A stretch of DNA of 64,000 bases from a bacterium (GCA_024641305.1 JAHEDI010000012.1:1-64000); one strand, 5' to 3'; positions 42,323 to 51,672 are shown, numbered from the stretch's first letter. Notes: generated by a model from the letters alone, not told the origin. Translations and numbers: made by a program.

Positions 42323-43201
42323 TCACTCAATGCGGCCGATGCCGGCCCGGCGGCGCATGATTTCCATGACCGAGGCATTGTCGGCATCGCTCAGCCCACC
42401 GGATTCGGCTTCTTCGAGTTCCTCGCGGACTTTCGTCTGTAGCTCTATCGAAGCCCCAAGTTCGTTGGCGTGATCGCGGATGAGGCGGGCGTCCTTGTGG
42501 CTCTGGCGGACCCTGGACTTTGGCGGGTAGTAGTCACCCTCGACCATGCGGCTACCCCAAATGTCCATGGCCTTCGAGTAAGCGGCGCTGTCTTTCAACA
42601 CCTCGAGCACCGGAGCCAAATCCAGTCCGGCTTTTTCGGCCACCACCAAACCCTCGGCAATCGCCACTCGATTGATCGACAAGATGTGGTTGACGACCAG
42701 CTTCGTACGGGATCCGGCTCCGACTGGCCCAACGTGATAGACGTTGCGACACATCGGTTGGAGCAGGCCTGAAATCGTCGATGCCACTTCGGGGGTGGCG
42801 CCGAGCATGAAGATGATGTCTTTTTCGGCTGTCTGTGCTGCGTTGCCCGAGACGGTCGCGTCGGTATAGGCGATCCCGGCGTCGGCCAGCTGCCGGGCGG
42901 CCTCAATCGAGTCGGCGGGAGCTCCGGTTGTGGTGTCAACCACGATCAAACCCGGAACGGCAGCCCCGGCGATCTCCGGGATGATGTCGAGCATGATCGA
43001 GCTGTTCGGGAGCGAAAGTATCGCAACCGCGGCGGCCGCGATCGCATCGGCGACCGAGTCGGCAGGCATTCCCCGTCGCTCGCGTAACTCGGCTCGACGA
43101 TCGGGCTCCGGGTCGTAGCCGGTGACCGAGTGCCCGTCGTCGATCAGATGGCCGGCGATGGTCCCACCCATGAGACCGAGTCCGATTACGGCGACCCGCA
43201 T
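42323..43201 (-). CDS. HIBADH-family oxidoreductase (1)
   Basis: A 292-residue beta-hydroxyacid dehydrogenase. Rossmann motif AVIGLGLMGGTIAGHLIDDGHSVTGYD, DTTTGAPADS (substrate motif), and the catalytic Lys in SRTKLVVNHILSINRVAIAEGL. It should reduce/oxidise a 3-hydroxyacid or tartronate-semialdehyde-like compound with NAD(P). The ATG shares one base with the stop of the LigI-like gene, so they form an operon. Confidence 0.9.
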   Translation of the reverse strand: MRVAVIGLGLMGGTIAGHLIDDGHSVTGYDPEPDRRAELRERRGMPADSVADAIAAAAVAILSLPNSSIMLDIIPEIAGAAVPGLIVVDTTTGAPADSIEAARQLADAGIAYTDATVSGNAAQTAEKDIIFMLGATPEVASTISGLLQPMCRNVYHVGPVGAGSRTKLVVNHILSINRVAIAEGLVVAEKAGLDLAPVLEVLKDSAAYSKAMDIWGSRMVEGDYYPPKSRVRQSHKDARLIRDHANELGASIELQTKVREELEEAESGGLSDADNASVMEIMRRRAGIGRIE

Positions 43202-44085
43202 CAGAATCGGTAGAACACAGCGGGCGTCTCCACCATGATCTTGTGTCGCATCGTGTCGTCAGTGACCCACTCGCCAAACCCGTCGAGCAGATCACCATCG
43301 TTGGGATTCACGACGAACTTATTCGGATGGGGCCAGTCGGTACCCCACATGATCCGATCGGGAGCGGCATCGATGAGCGCATGCGCCATCGGTGCGACAT
43401 CGTCGTACGGGGGGAGGTCGGTTTCGCTCACCCGGTTGGCACCGGAGATCTTCATCCACGTGTTTCCCTGTCTCATGAGTTCAAGAAGCGCTTGGAATCC
43501 AGGGGCGGAGACTCCATCAACCGCTGGTTGGTAGGCGAAGTGTCCGATTGACATGGGGACCGTAACCGAAGCAAAGATCGGCAAGAGATCGATGATGTCC
43601 TTGCCGGGGAACAGGAATTCGATGTGCCATCCAAACGGGGAGATCCGTTCGCAGAGTTCAGGAATCTGGTCCATCTCCAGCGGCATTCCGCCTTTGTTGT
43701 CCGTATTCAGGCGCACGCCCCGCACTCCGGCCCGGTCAAGGTCGTCGATCTGCTCGTCGGTGATCTCTAGCCCGGTCGCAATGACGGCCCTCGCCCGGTC
43801 GGGAGTTTCGGCATTGAGGGCATTCATGCCGTCGAGAATGGCCGAATTGTCAGTGGCATACACTGACGGCTGGGTGAACACAACCCGGTCGATCCCGAGT
43901 GTGGCATGAAGGTGTTTGAGGTCGTCGAGCGTTGAATCGGGCGGGTTGTAGCCCCGGTTGGCGGTCATCGGGTAGCGACTTTCGAATACGTGCACGTGGG
44001 TATCGATGGCGCCGGTCGGGACCCGGAAGGCCGGGGGATGGGGGTTCCGATCGGGTGGAACACAGGCTCTTATGTTGTCGCTCAC
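43201..44085 (-). CDS. LigI-like amidohydrolase (2-pyrone-4,6-dicarboxylate lactonase type)
   Basis: A 294-residue enzyme. The GTG at 44085, after AAGGGA six bases earlier, is preferred to a frame open to 44241 that runs through the promoter. Motifs: GAIDTHVHVFESRYP (N-terminal HxH), VPMSIGHFAYQPAVDG and RIMWGTDWPHPN, typical of the LigI branch of amidohydrolases, which hydrolyse a lactone ring. The substrate may be a pyrone or lactone of the pathway. Divergent to the ACMSD-like gene at 44240 with site c between. Confidence 0.85.
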   Translation of the reverse strand: MSDNIRACVPPDRNPHPPAFRVPTGAIDTHVHVFESRYPMTANRGYNPPDSTLDDLKHLHATLGIDRVVFTQPSVYATDNSAILDGMNALNAETPDRARAVIATGLEITDEQIDDLDRAGVRGVRLNTDNKGGMPLEMDQIPELCERISPFGWHIEFLFPGKDIIDLLPIFASVTVPMSIGHFAYQPAVDGVSAPGFQALLELMRQGNTWMKISGANRVSETDLPPYDDVAPMAHALIDAAPDRIMWGTDWPHPNKFVVNPNDGDLLDGFGEWVTDDTMRHKIMVETPAVFYRF

Positions 44086-44138
44086 AGGCTTCCCTTTTTG
44101 AAAAAAACTCCCCGGCAGGTGGCCCCGCAGGTGAATCG

Positions 44139-44152
44139 TATATGATGCAATC
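44139..44152 (+). promoter_or_regulatory. Operator-like site c
   Basis: TATATGATGCAATC lies 53 bases upstream of the LigI-like GTG (minus strand) and 87 bases upstream of the amidohydrolase ATG (plus). The surrounding 150-base spacer is otherwise GC-rich. The TATGAT hexamer lacks a -35 partner 17 bases upstream. Confidence 0.5.
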
Positions 44153-44239
44153 TGTCTGCGGTAGTGTACCGAACCGTTGTTCGACCCGACTGGTGAGCAA
44201 GGTTTTTTGGCAGATATTGTGGATGGATGAGGGAGAGAC

Positions 44240-45253
44240 ATGAGAGCGCAGCGTTCCGACGGCCCGGTTATCGATATTCATTGTCACCGCGAATGTGGCC
44301 CGGCAACCGAGATAATGAAGGCCGAAGAGGAGAAAGCCGGCCGGGTCCGGCTCCAATACGGCAGTGAACTGACCCGTGACGTGAACCGTCGTCAGCTTGA
44401 GTTTCTCCGTCCCAAGATGGACTTTCTCGAAGAGCGTCTGAAAGACATGGACGCCATGGGCGTCGATATTCAGGCGGTGGCGGTCTCTGTCTACCAGTAC
44501 TACTACTGGGCCGATGCCGAGGTTGGTGCCCGAATCACCCGCGTCATCAACGAGGAGCTGGCCGAAGACACCGCCCGCTTCCCCGACCGCTTTGCCCCGC
44601 TTGGAACGGTTCCACTTCAGGACACCGAAGCTGCGATCGCCGAACTCAACTACTGCGTCAACGAGTTGGGGTTCAAAGGTCTTGAGATTGGCACGTACGT
44701 CGACGGCAAGGAACTCGGAGATCCGAGTCTCGACCCGTTCTGGGCTGAGGTTGAGCGACTCGGAGCGGTCATCGTGATCCACACCAACGGTCATAACAAC
44801 AAGGACCGTCTGCAAACGCACAACTTCCTGAACATTCTTGGCCACGCGTTCGAAGCGACTCTTGCCGAAGCCCAGCTCATCTTCAATGGGGTTCTTGAGC
44901 GTTACCCGGATCTGAAGATTGTGGTGGTTCATGGAGGCGGGTATCTGCCGGCCTACTTCGGTCGGATCGACCACGCCTACCGGGCGCGCGAAGACGTCAG
45001 GGAGGGCCTGCCGAAGACGCCGGGCGACTACCTCAAAAAGTTCTATTTCGACACGATGGTTTTCGAACCTGAGCAGGTGAAGTTCCTCATCGACAAGTAC
45101 GGGGCCGACCACATCATGTTGGGTACCGACTACCCCTATGACATGGGTGAGGACGATCCGCTCGGCCTGATTGGGCGCGTCGACGGACTCAGCCAGGACC
45201 AGATCAATCTCATTAGTGGCGGGAATGCCGCCCGATTGCTCGGGTTCGCATGA
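44240..45253 (+). CDS. Amidohydrolase-2 family (ACMSD-like) enzyme 4
   Basis: A 337-residue paralogue. ATG after GAGGGAGAGAC. Metal motifs VIDIHCHRECGP (note Cys between the two His), VIHTNGHNNKD, IVVVHGGGYLPAYFGRIDHAY and MLGTDYPYDMGEDD. The second motif reads HTN rather than HPQ/HPD as in the paralogues, so its substrate pocket may differ. First gene of a four-gene plus-strand operon; the next gene overlaps by four bases. Confidence 0.88.
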   Translation: MRAQRSDGPVIDIHCHRECGPATEIMKAEEEKAGRVRLQYGSELTRDVNRRQLEFLRPKMDFLEERLKDMDAMGVDIQAVAVSVYQYYYWADAEVGARITRVINEELAEDTARFPDRFAPLGTVPLQDTEAAIAELNYCVNELGFKGLEIGTYVDGKELGDPSLDPFWAEVERLGAVIVIHTNGHNNKDRLQTHNFLNILGHAFEATLAEAQLIFNGVLERYPDLKIVVVHGGGYLPAYFGRIDHAYRAREDVREGLPKTPGDYLKKFYFDTMVFEPEQVKFLIDKYGADHIMLGTDYPYDMGEDDPLGLIGRVDGLSQDQINLISGGNAARLLGFA

Positions 45254-46362
45254 GCGACGGGATCGGATTGGCCGTTATCGGCTGCGGGACAGTAGGGCGG
45301 ATCCGTACCCTGCTCGCCGCCGAGCACCCCGGGGTGACCTGGATTGGCCTGTGTGACGTCCATGAAGAAACGGGCCGCAAGCTGGAGCAGGATGCCGGAG
45401 CTGATTTCTTCACGACGGACATAGCTGAACTGTTGGCGCGACCCGAGGTGACCGCGGTCATCGTCGCGACCGATGAACGAATGCATGTCGATCCGATCAT
45501 GCAGGCGGTGGCCTACGGATATCCGATGTTTATCGAGAAACCGCTCGCGACGGATCCGGTCGAGTCAGCCAACGTGCTTCGGGCGATCACCGAGAACGGT
45601 GTCGATGCGGTCGTTGGATATACCCAACGATTCCGTCGTCGGTTTCTTACGGTCAAGCAGCGACTGCGCGACGGCCAAATTGGTGAGGTCACCACCGTCG
45701 TAACGAGAGCGTTCATGAACCGGATGGTCGTGCAAGCCACCTTGTCGAAGGCCGACGATCGCACCAACCTCACTCCGATGGTTGTCTCGGGAACTCATAG
45801 CCTCGATATGTGTATGTGGCTGATGGAAGGCAAGACGCCGGTGTCGGTCTATGCCGTGTCGACAGACAAGGTGCTGGGCGAGTGGGGTACCAAGGATGCC
45901 ACCATGGGTATCTTCACGATGGACGACGGAACCATTTTCAGCATGAACATCAGCTGGGCGCTCCCCGAGGTATGGCCAGGCGCCGTGTACGGCCTGGAGA
46001 TCGGCATCGTTGGAACGGAAGGGGTCATCGACATCGAAGACACCCACCGAGACGTCATCATTGCCTCCAACACCGGCCAGCCGGCTGGATATGCCAGCCG
46101 GGGTTTCAAGGCCCCGCCCAATCGGCACGTCGACTTCATCGGTAGTTACCCACCGGGCGACGTATCGGATGGGCTGCTGTGGGGGCCGATGCGCGAAGAG
46201 ACCATGACCTGGTTCCACCGTATCGCCAGCGGCACAAAAACCCCGCACGCCACCGCGGCGGAAGGTCACTCCAACCTCATGCTCACCATGGCGATGGACT
46301 ACTCGGCCCGGACCGGCCAGGTAGTACAGCTGCCGGTCGATCCTCAAGAACTGCTTCACTGA
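45250..46362 (+). CDS. Gfo/Idh/MocA-family oxidoreductase (4)
   Basis: A 370-residue dehydrogenase overlapping the amidohydrolase stop (ATGA). Rossmann motif LAVIGCGTVGRIRTLLA, catalytic-Lys motif MFIEKPLAT, and TPMVVSGTHSLDMCMWLMEG with the expected His. It shares features with the paralogue at 21958 (TQRFRRRFLTVKQ versus TQRFRRRYLAIKE), so these two are recent relatives. Its C-terminus has the sequence FHRIASGTKTPHATAAEG typical of the family's closing helix. Confidence 0.9.
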   Translation: MSDGIGLAVIGCGTVGRIRTLLAAEHPGVTWIGLCDVHEETGRKLEQDAGADFFTTDIAELLARPEVTAVIVATDERMHVDPIMQAVAYGYPMFIEKPLATDPVESANVLRAITENGVDAVVGYTQRFRRRFLTVKQRLRDGQIGEVTTVVTRAFMNRMVVQATLSKADDRTNLTPMVVSGTHSLDMCMWLMEGKTPVSVYAVSTDKVLGEWGTKDATMGIFTMDDGTIFSMNISWALPEVWPGAVYGLEIGIVGTEGVIDIEDTHRDVIIASNTGQPAGYASRGFKAPPNRHVDFIGSYPPGDVSDGLLWGPMREETMTWFHRIASGTKTPHATAAEGHSNLMLTMAMDYSARTGQVVQLPVDPQELLH

Positions 46363-46373
46363 AAGGGACCCCA

Positions 46374-47447
46374 ATGAGACAACTGAACGTAGGCGTAATC
46401 GGCACCGGATGGTGCGGAGGCATTCGGGCAGTCGCCTGTGCAAATAGTGCCCTGGTCGGTGAGCTGCACATTGCTGAAACCAACCCGGAGCGTCTTTCCG
46501 AAATGCGAGCGCTCATCAACCCGAACAGTGCCACGGCTCAGTGGGAGGACATCGTGGCCAACCCCCTCGTGGAGGCCGTGATGATATCGGCCACCCCCGA
46601 GACGTTGCATTACCCGATGGCCAAGGCGTGCCTGGAAGCCGGGCAGCACGTGTTGCTGGAAAAGCCGATCGCGATCTCGCTTGCCGAAGCGGACGAGCTG
46701 ATTGCCATCGCCGAGGCGAACAACCTCAAATTCACCATTGGCTATTCACAGCGGTTCAACAACAAACAGTCGCTTATCAAGCGCAGTGTTGCCGATGGAA
46801 GTGTTGGTGACCCAGTCAGTGTGCTCGTCAGCCGCCACATCAGTCGCTCCCTTGGCGCCAAAATCGGAAACCGGATCAAGCTGTCCCCGGCCGCCATGGA
46901 GGCCACGCACGACATCGACTTTGCCCTCTGGTGCCTTGAACCCCGTCAACCCGTCCGGGTTTACTCCCAGGTGGCCTTCGGTGTCCGGGAAGAAGCGCTC
47001 GGACTGCCGGACACTCAGATGATCATGATCACAATGGACGACGGAGTGGTCGTGACGGTCGGGGCGGGCATGAACCTCCCACCCGGTTATAAGAACGCCG
47101 CCAACACCTGGATCGAATTCATCGGAACCAACGGGTCCGTTTTTGTCGACGACTCGCACAAGGACATCATGGTTCAGTCGATGGACCGGGGGGTCGAGTT
47201 CCCCCTGTCAACCATGCCGGGCGAATACGTTGGCGCCATGTATGCCGGTCCGATGGAACGCGAAACGACGCACTTCATCGAGGCGGTACTGTTCGATCGC
47301 CCCGTCATGGTGGAGCCCCGCGCGGCCCGCCTCGTGATGGAGGTCTACATGGCGGCCGACCTGTCGGCCGAACTCAATCAGGTTGTGGAGCTCCCATTGT
47401 CCGAAGACCAGATCGGCCTGGCCCTGGCCGCTTCGGTCAAAAGCTAG
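46374..47447 (+). CDS. Gfo/Idh/MocA-family oxidoreductase (5)
   Basis: A 357-residue dehydrogenase, a tandem paralogue of the gene before it. Start MRQLNVGVIGTGWCGG at 46374 after GAAAGGGAC; the 46179 frame start is internal to the preceding gene. EKP motif VLLEKPIAI; SPAAMEATHDIDFALWCLE contains the family His. Two adjacent Gfo/Idh enzymes suggest two successive oxidations or a hetero-oligomer. Confidence 0.9.
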   Translation: MRQLNVGVIGTGWCGGIRAVACANSALVGELHIAETNPERLSEMRALINPNSATAQWEDIVANPLVEAVMISATPETLHYPMAKACLEAGQHVLLEKPIAISLAEADELIAIAEANNLKFTIGYSQRFNNKQSLIKRSVADGSVGDPVSVLVSRHISRSLGAKIGNRIKLSPAAMEATHDIDFALWCLEPRQPVRVYSQVAFGVREEALGLPDTQMIMITMDDGVVVTVGAGMNLPPGYKNAANTWIEFIGTNGSVFVDDSHKDIMVQSMDRGVEFPLSTMPGEYVGAMYAGPMERETTHFIEAVLFDRPVMVEPRAARLVMEVYMAADLSAELNQVVELPLSEDQIGLALAASVKS

Positions 47448-47450
47448 GCG

Positions 47451-48212
47451 ATGAGTCAACCGGCGGTCTATCACGAAACCTATGGTGATGGGCCGCCGTT
47501 GATGCTGATCACCGGCCTCGGTGGCGTTGGTCGAGGGTGGGGGAATGTCGTTGATCGCTTTGCGCACGATTACCTGACCATCGTGCCGGACCATCCCGGC
47601 ACCGGACAATCAGCCCCGCCACCCGATGGTTACACCATTGCGCATCACGCCCGGGTGATGGCCGACGTATTGCGCGAGATGGACTGTGGGCCCGCTCATC
47701 TAGTGGGTAGCTCGACCGGGGGAGCCATTGCGCAGGTGATGGCCCTCGATCACCGGGACGTGACCAAGTCGATCGTGCTCGCTGACTCGTGGGCGCGACC
47801 TGACGATTACTTCCGGCATCAGTTCGCCACACGTAAACGGATTCTCGCCGAACAAGGGGTCGAGGCCTATACGGAAGCCTCCGCATTGTTCCTGTTCGGC
47901 GCCGAATATTTCCGCGACCATTATGAACAGGTGCAGGCTTGGATCAAGCTGGCCGGCGGGACCGATCCTTCCGTGATGGCTCGGCGGATCGACATGATCG
48001 TCGCCTTCGACGAATCGACCCGTTTGGATCAGATTGAAGTCCCCACCCTCGTGGTGGTCGGCAACGCCGATATCTGTACACCGCCACACATGTCCGAAGA
48101 CCTCGCTCGGTCGATTCCCGGTGCCCGTCTCGAGATCCTGCCGGGAGGCCATCTCATCTATAAAGAGGCACCAGACGAATTTTACGGCATCGTCAAGGCG
48201 TTCACGGGCTAG
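47451..48212 (+). CDS. Alpha/beta hydrolase
   Basis: A 253-residue hydrolase. The nucleophile elbow GSSTG (VGSSTGGAIAQ, about residue 85) and the C-terminal His in PGGHLIYKEAP are present, with the acid in VVVGNADICTP. The LITGLGGVGRGWG oxyanion region is typical of the haloperoxidase/ester or carbon-carbon hydrolase group (such as meta-cleavage product hydrolases). ATG three bases after the dehydrogenase stop. It may cleave an ester, lactone or C-C bond. Its last four bases overlap the convergent GlcD-like gene. Confidence 0.9.
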   Translation: MSQPAVYHETYGDGPPLMLITGLGGVGRGWGNVVDRFAHDYLTIVPDHPGTGQSAPPPDGYTIAHHARVMADVLREMDCGPAHLVGSSTGGAIAQVMALDHRDVTKSIVLADSWARPDDYFRHQFATRKRILAEQGVEAYTEASALFLFGAEYFRDHYEQVQAWIKLAGGTDPSVMARRIDMIVAFDESTRLDQIEVPTLVVVGNADICTPPHMSEDLARSIPGARLEILPGGHLIYKEAPDEFYGIVKAFTG

Positions 48213-49618
48213 ACCAGCGGGTCGGGCAGTACTTTGTCTGGGTTGAGGAGGTTCTGCGGGTCGAGGGCCTTTTTGATGGCTCGCATGACATCGATGGCCG
48301 GGGCGCCGTGCTCGGCCACCATGTACTTGCGTTTCCCGAGCCCGATCCCGTGTTCGCCGGATGCCGTTCCCTCAAGCTCCAGGGCCTTTTCGATGATCAT
48401 CCGGCTCAGTTCGCCTGCCCGTTGCTTCTCGTCGGCGTCACCGGGGTCATAGCCGATACCCATGTGGATATTGCCATCGCCGGCGTGTCCGAGGACTTCG
48501 CCGGGTAGCCCGAGGTCGGTGGCGCATTTTTCGGCATACGCGATAATTTGTGGCATGTGTGAGATTGGCACGCTCACGTCGATGGCTGACCAGACGTAGC
48601 CGGGTGCCCGGCGCCGATATCGATACCGGGCCCCGTGACGCATCGTCCACATCTCGGAACGGTCCTGGTGACCGAGTCCCGAGGTGAATGACTCCGCTCC
48701 GGCGTCTTCGCAAATGAGCCGGGCCTCGTCGAGAGCGTCGCCGGTCGCCACGTCGCTCGATCCGGTGAATTCGATCATGAGCGATGGCAAGACCGGCCAG
48801 TCGGAACCGTCATCCTCGTTCATGTACCGGATGTGGTTCTGATGGAGGATCTCAAGGGCGGCCGGCGCGAGACCGGCGCCGATGATCCCGTAGGCGGCCT
48901 GAGCGGCCCCGGCGACGGTGCCAAACCCGACCACCGCTGTGGCGAAATGCTGGGGAACCGGGTGGAGTTTGAGTGTCGCTTCGGTGACCAGGCCCAGCGT
49001 TCCCTCCGACCCGATGATAAGGCGGGTGAGGTCATAGCCCGATGACTGCTTTACCGACCGTGAACCGGTTTTGATGACCTCTCCGTTAGCCAGCACGACT
49101 TCGAGTGCCAGCACGTTGCTCCTGGTCGCTCCGTATTTGTGGGCTCGGATTCCGGCCGCGTTGTTGGCGATCATGCCGCCGACGGACGCGTTGGCACCCG
49201 GGTCGGGAGCAAAGAACAGGCCGTACTGACTCAGGTGCTTCTCAAGATCGAGACGCAACACCCCCGGTTGGACTGTGGCTTGAAAGTCCTCTGCGTGCAC
49301 GGCCAGGATCCGGTTCATCCTGGCAAAGTCGACGACAATCCCATGCTTGACGGGGATGGCATGACCTTCTGAACTCGATGCCGCCCCCCACCCGGTGATC
49401 GGCTCGCCATGTTCGGCGGCCAGCGTCACGATTTGGACCACGTCGTCCGTGGATTGCGGCCAGACCACGAGATCGGGCACCACGGCTGGATAGGTCGATT
49501 CGTCCTGTGAGTGCAAATGCCGTTCGGCCCCGCTCACTGAAACGGCTTGTTCACCAAGCGCCGCCTTCAACCCCTCAAAAAGGTCCGGATTGGTGGGTCG
49601 CAGTGGTTCTTCCGACAT
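48209..49618 (-). CDS. FAD-linked oxidase, GlcD/D-lactate dehydrogenase type
   Basis: A 469-residue flavoprotein. The PP-loop region PDLVVWPQSTDDVVQIV, GWGAASSSEGHAIP, and GANASVGGMIANNAAGIRAHKYGATR bind FAD; the C-terminal half (GHAGDGNIHMGIGYDP, EHGIGLGKRKYM) matches glycolate oxidase GlcD and D-lactate dehydrogenases. It likely oxidises a 2-hydroxy acid to a 2-oxo acid. ATG nine bases after the CinA stop; third gene of the FAH operon. Confidence 0.92.
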   Translation of the reverse strand: MSEEPLRPTNPDLFEGLKAALGEQAVSVSGAERHLHSQDESTYPAVVPDLVVWPQSTDDVVQIVTLAAEHGEPITGWGAASSSEGHAIPVKHGIVVDFARMNRILAVHAEDFQATVQPGVLRLDLEKHLSQYGLFFAPDPGANASVGGMIANNAAGIRAHKYGATRSNVLALEVVLANGEVIKTGSRSVKQSSGYDLTRLIIGSEGTLGLVTEATLKLHPVPQHFATAVVGFGTVAGAAQAAYGIIGAGLAPAALEILHQNHIRYMNEDDGSDWPVLPSLMIEFTGSSDVATGDALDEARLICEDAGAESFTSGLGHQDRSEMWTMRHGARYRYRRRAPGYVWSAIDVSVPISHMPQIIAYAEKCATDLGLPGEVLGHAGDGNIHMGIGYDPGDADEKQRAGELSRMIIEKALELEGTASGEHGIGLGKRKYMVAEHGAPAIDVMRAIKKALDPQNLLNPDKVLPDPLV

Positions 49619-49627
49619 GTGACGTCG

Positions 49628-50812
49628 CTACCAGCGGCCTTCGATGGCCAGGCGGGCCCCGTGGAGGGCGCCGGTATTGGCGAACTGTCTGGCTCGCTCG
49701 TCGTCACCGAGGATGTTGAGTTCCCGCGACGATACGCCGTCGGGCGTTCGGACGGCGATTCCGACCGTGCGGGAGGTATTCGGGTTGGAGGGATCCCCGG
49801 CCACGCCGCTCACTGCGACGACCACATCGGCCGGGCAGTCATGGCCCGCGAGCAACTGTCTGGCGGCCGCCTGGGTGTCGGCGCCCTCAGGAAGTCTGAC
49901 CGGTCGCAATCCGATCGATTCGGCAAAGTGGGCAGGGCCGACATTGGCGAAACGGGCTCCTACCGCACCAGCCGTGAACTGTTCGATGGTGCCGAACGTC
50001 CAGTTTTTCCGCGAGAGGCTGTCGATCAGGACGACCTCGATCACCTGGTCATCTCGCCCAAATACGGCATCACCCAGTTTTGCCACGATGGCATCGTCGA
50101 CCCGATCCAACATGGCGTCGACCGTGGCTTCGTCGTCGTCCTTGGCGGTGATCCGAATCCGGACCTCGCTCGCGTCGATGAGAAACGCAATCGACGGGTT
50201 GGAGGACGCATAGAGGTCGTCGAGTTTTTCCGCCACCGCCGACTCGCCGTATCCCCAGGTGCGCACCACCCGACTCTTGAGAATGGCCGGTTCGCCGGCC
50301 GAGGCCCGCAAACGGGGCATGACCTGCTCATCGAACATGACCTTCATCTCGGTTGGGACTCCCGGCATCGCAAAGATCCATTTGCCGCCCTGATCGAGCG
50401 CGACTCCGAGCGCCACCCCTTTGCGGTTCTCCATTGTCTCGGCGCCTTCCGGATAATCGGCCATCCGCAGGGTGTTGACGTTCACTTCGCCGCGTAGGCG
50501 CATGAGACGTTCCCGGATCTTCTCTTCATGTTCGAGATCCCGGGTCATCGCCCGTCCGGTCACGCGGCAGATGGCCTCGCGAGTCACATCGTCCTGGGTT
50601 GGTCCGATCCCACCCGTGAGGATTACCGCATCGGCGCGTCCGAGCGCTTGCTCGATGGCGAAGGTCATCCGGTCCAGGTTGTCACCCACGGTTACCTGGA
50701 AGTGCGCGTCAAAGCCTTCGTCGTGCAGGCGGGATCCAAGGAACGCCACGTTGGAGTTGATGATCTGGCCGATCAACAATTCCGTGCCGACGGCGATAAC
50801 TTCGACGATCAC
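49628..50812 (-). CDS. cinA: CinA-family protein
   Basis: A 394-residue protein with GTG start overlapping the FAH stop (GTGA). The N-terminal molybdopterin-binding-like domain (VIAVGTELLIGQIINSN, VILTGGIGPTQDDVTREAI) and the C-terminal CinA domain (SLSRKNWTFGTIEQFTAGAVGARFA; VAVSGVAGDPSNPN) are both present. Known CinA proteins act as ADP-ribose pyrophosphatase and nicotinamide-nucleotide deamidase. Its usual neighbours are recA and pgsA; here it sits inside a catabolic operon, which is unusual. In SLSRKNWTFGTIE a few catalytic residues of the deamidase site differ from memory, so activity is uncertain. Confidence 0.9.
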   Translation of the reverse strand: MIVEVIAVGTELLIGQIINSNVAFLGSRLHDEGFDAHFQVTVGDNLDRMTFAIEQALGRADAVILTGGIGPTQDDVTREAICRVTGRAMTRDLEHEEKIRERLMRLRGEVNVNTLRMADYPEGAETMENRKGVALGVALDQGGKWIFAMPGVPTEMKVMFDEQVMPRLRASAGEPAILKSRVVRTWGYGESAVAEKLDDLYASSNPSIAFLIDASEVRIRITAKDDDEATVDAMLDRVDDAIVAKLGDAVFGRDDQVIEVVLIDSLSRKNWTFGTIEQFTAGAVGARFANVGPAHFAESIGLRPVRLPEGADTQAAARQLLAGHDCPADVVVAVSGVAGDPSNPNTSRTVGIAVRTPDGVSSRELNILGDDERARQFANTGALHGARLAIEGRW

Positions 50813-51672
50813 TCGATGACCGGATTGGTGATGGTTCCGATTCCGTCAACCGAAACCTCGACGACGTCACCGGCTTTCAGATAAATCGGCGGGTCGAACC
50901 CGATCCCGCAGCCGACCGGTGTGCCGGTGGCGATGATGTCACCTGGCTCCAGCAGGACGGTCTCGGAGATGGAGGCGATCAAGGTCGGAATGTCGAAGAT
51001 CAGTTGCGAAATTTCGGCGTCTTGCCTGATCTCGCCGTTGACGACGGTGCGCAAGCGAGCCTTCGTGATGTCGGGAATCTCATCGCGGGTCGTGATGCAC
51101 GGTCCCATCGGGCAGTAGGTTGCCGGGCTTTTGCCGAGGAAGAACTGGACATGGCGTCGCTGCACTTCGCGGGCGGTCATGTCGTTGACGACGGTGTACC
51201 CGTACACGTGATCCCAGGCGTCCTCCTTGGCGATTTTGGTGCCGCCAGTTCCGATGACCACACCCAACTCACCTTCGTAGTCGCTCGTGTTGGTGGGGTC
51301 GTTGGAGATGTCGATGGCGTCGCCGGTCCCGATGATCGATGACAGCGCTTTCGTGAAGATGATCGGGAAATCGGGGATCACTTTCACTTCCGACGCGTCA
51401 AAGCCGCTGTCCGAGAACTCCTGAGCGTGATCGAAGTAGTTGCGCCCTACCGCCATGATGTTGTTTCGGGGCCGAATCGGGGCCAGAAGTTTGTCCGGGG
51501 TCACAGCCGTTCCGGTGACTTCCGCAGCGGTGGCGGCGGCTAGGCCCGGATCGCCCATCGCCACGAGTTCTGCCACCGACGCGGCGATGTCCGAGAGGTC
51601 GATGACCGACCCGTCCGGTTGGAGAGCGCCGGGTCGGGCTGACCCTTCTGAGCTATACGTGACGAGTTTCAT
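50809..51672 (-). CDS. Fumarylacetoacetate-hydrolase-family enzyme
   Basis: A 287-residue enzyme with the FAH fold. Metal ligands: SDYEGELGVVIG (Glu-x-Glu) and TVVNDMTAREVQ (Asp). The GKSPATYCPMGPCITTRDEIPD block and LEPGDIIATGTPVGCGIGFDP are characteristic. Related enzymes include oxaloacetate decarboxylases, 2-hydroxyhepta-diene-dioate isomerases and ring-cleavage product hydrolases. ATG after GGAGACTGAA; first gene of an operon with CinA and a GlcD-like oxidase. It likely handles an acylpyruvate or enol-keto acid. Confidence 0.92.
   Translation of the reverse strand: MKLVTYSSEGSARPGALQPDGSVIDLSDIAASVAELVAMGDPGLAAATAAEVTGTAVTPDKLLAPIRPRNNIMAVGRNYFDHAQEFSDSGFDASEVKVIPDFPIIFTKALSSIIGTGDAIDISNDPTNTSDYEGELGVVIGTGGTKIAKEDAWDHVYGYTVVNDMTAREVQRRHVQFFLGKSPATYCPMGPCITTRDEIPDITKARLRTVVNGEIRQDAEISQLIFDIPTLIASISETVLLEPGDIIATGTPVGCGIGFDPPIYLKAGDVVEVSVDGIGTITNPVIE

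Noticed and set aside
44085..44241. A longer N-terminus for the LigI-like protein starting at 44241.
   Set aside because: It would cover the whole divergent promoter; the GTG at 44085 has a good ribosome-binding site and matches the family's N-terminus.
43850..45112. A 420-codon open frame on the minus strand.
   Set aside because: It covers the amidohydrolase gene at 44240 and the start of the LigI-like gene in antisense; both real proteins show metal motifs.
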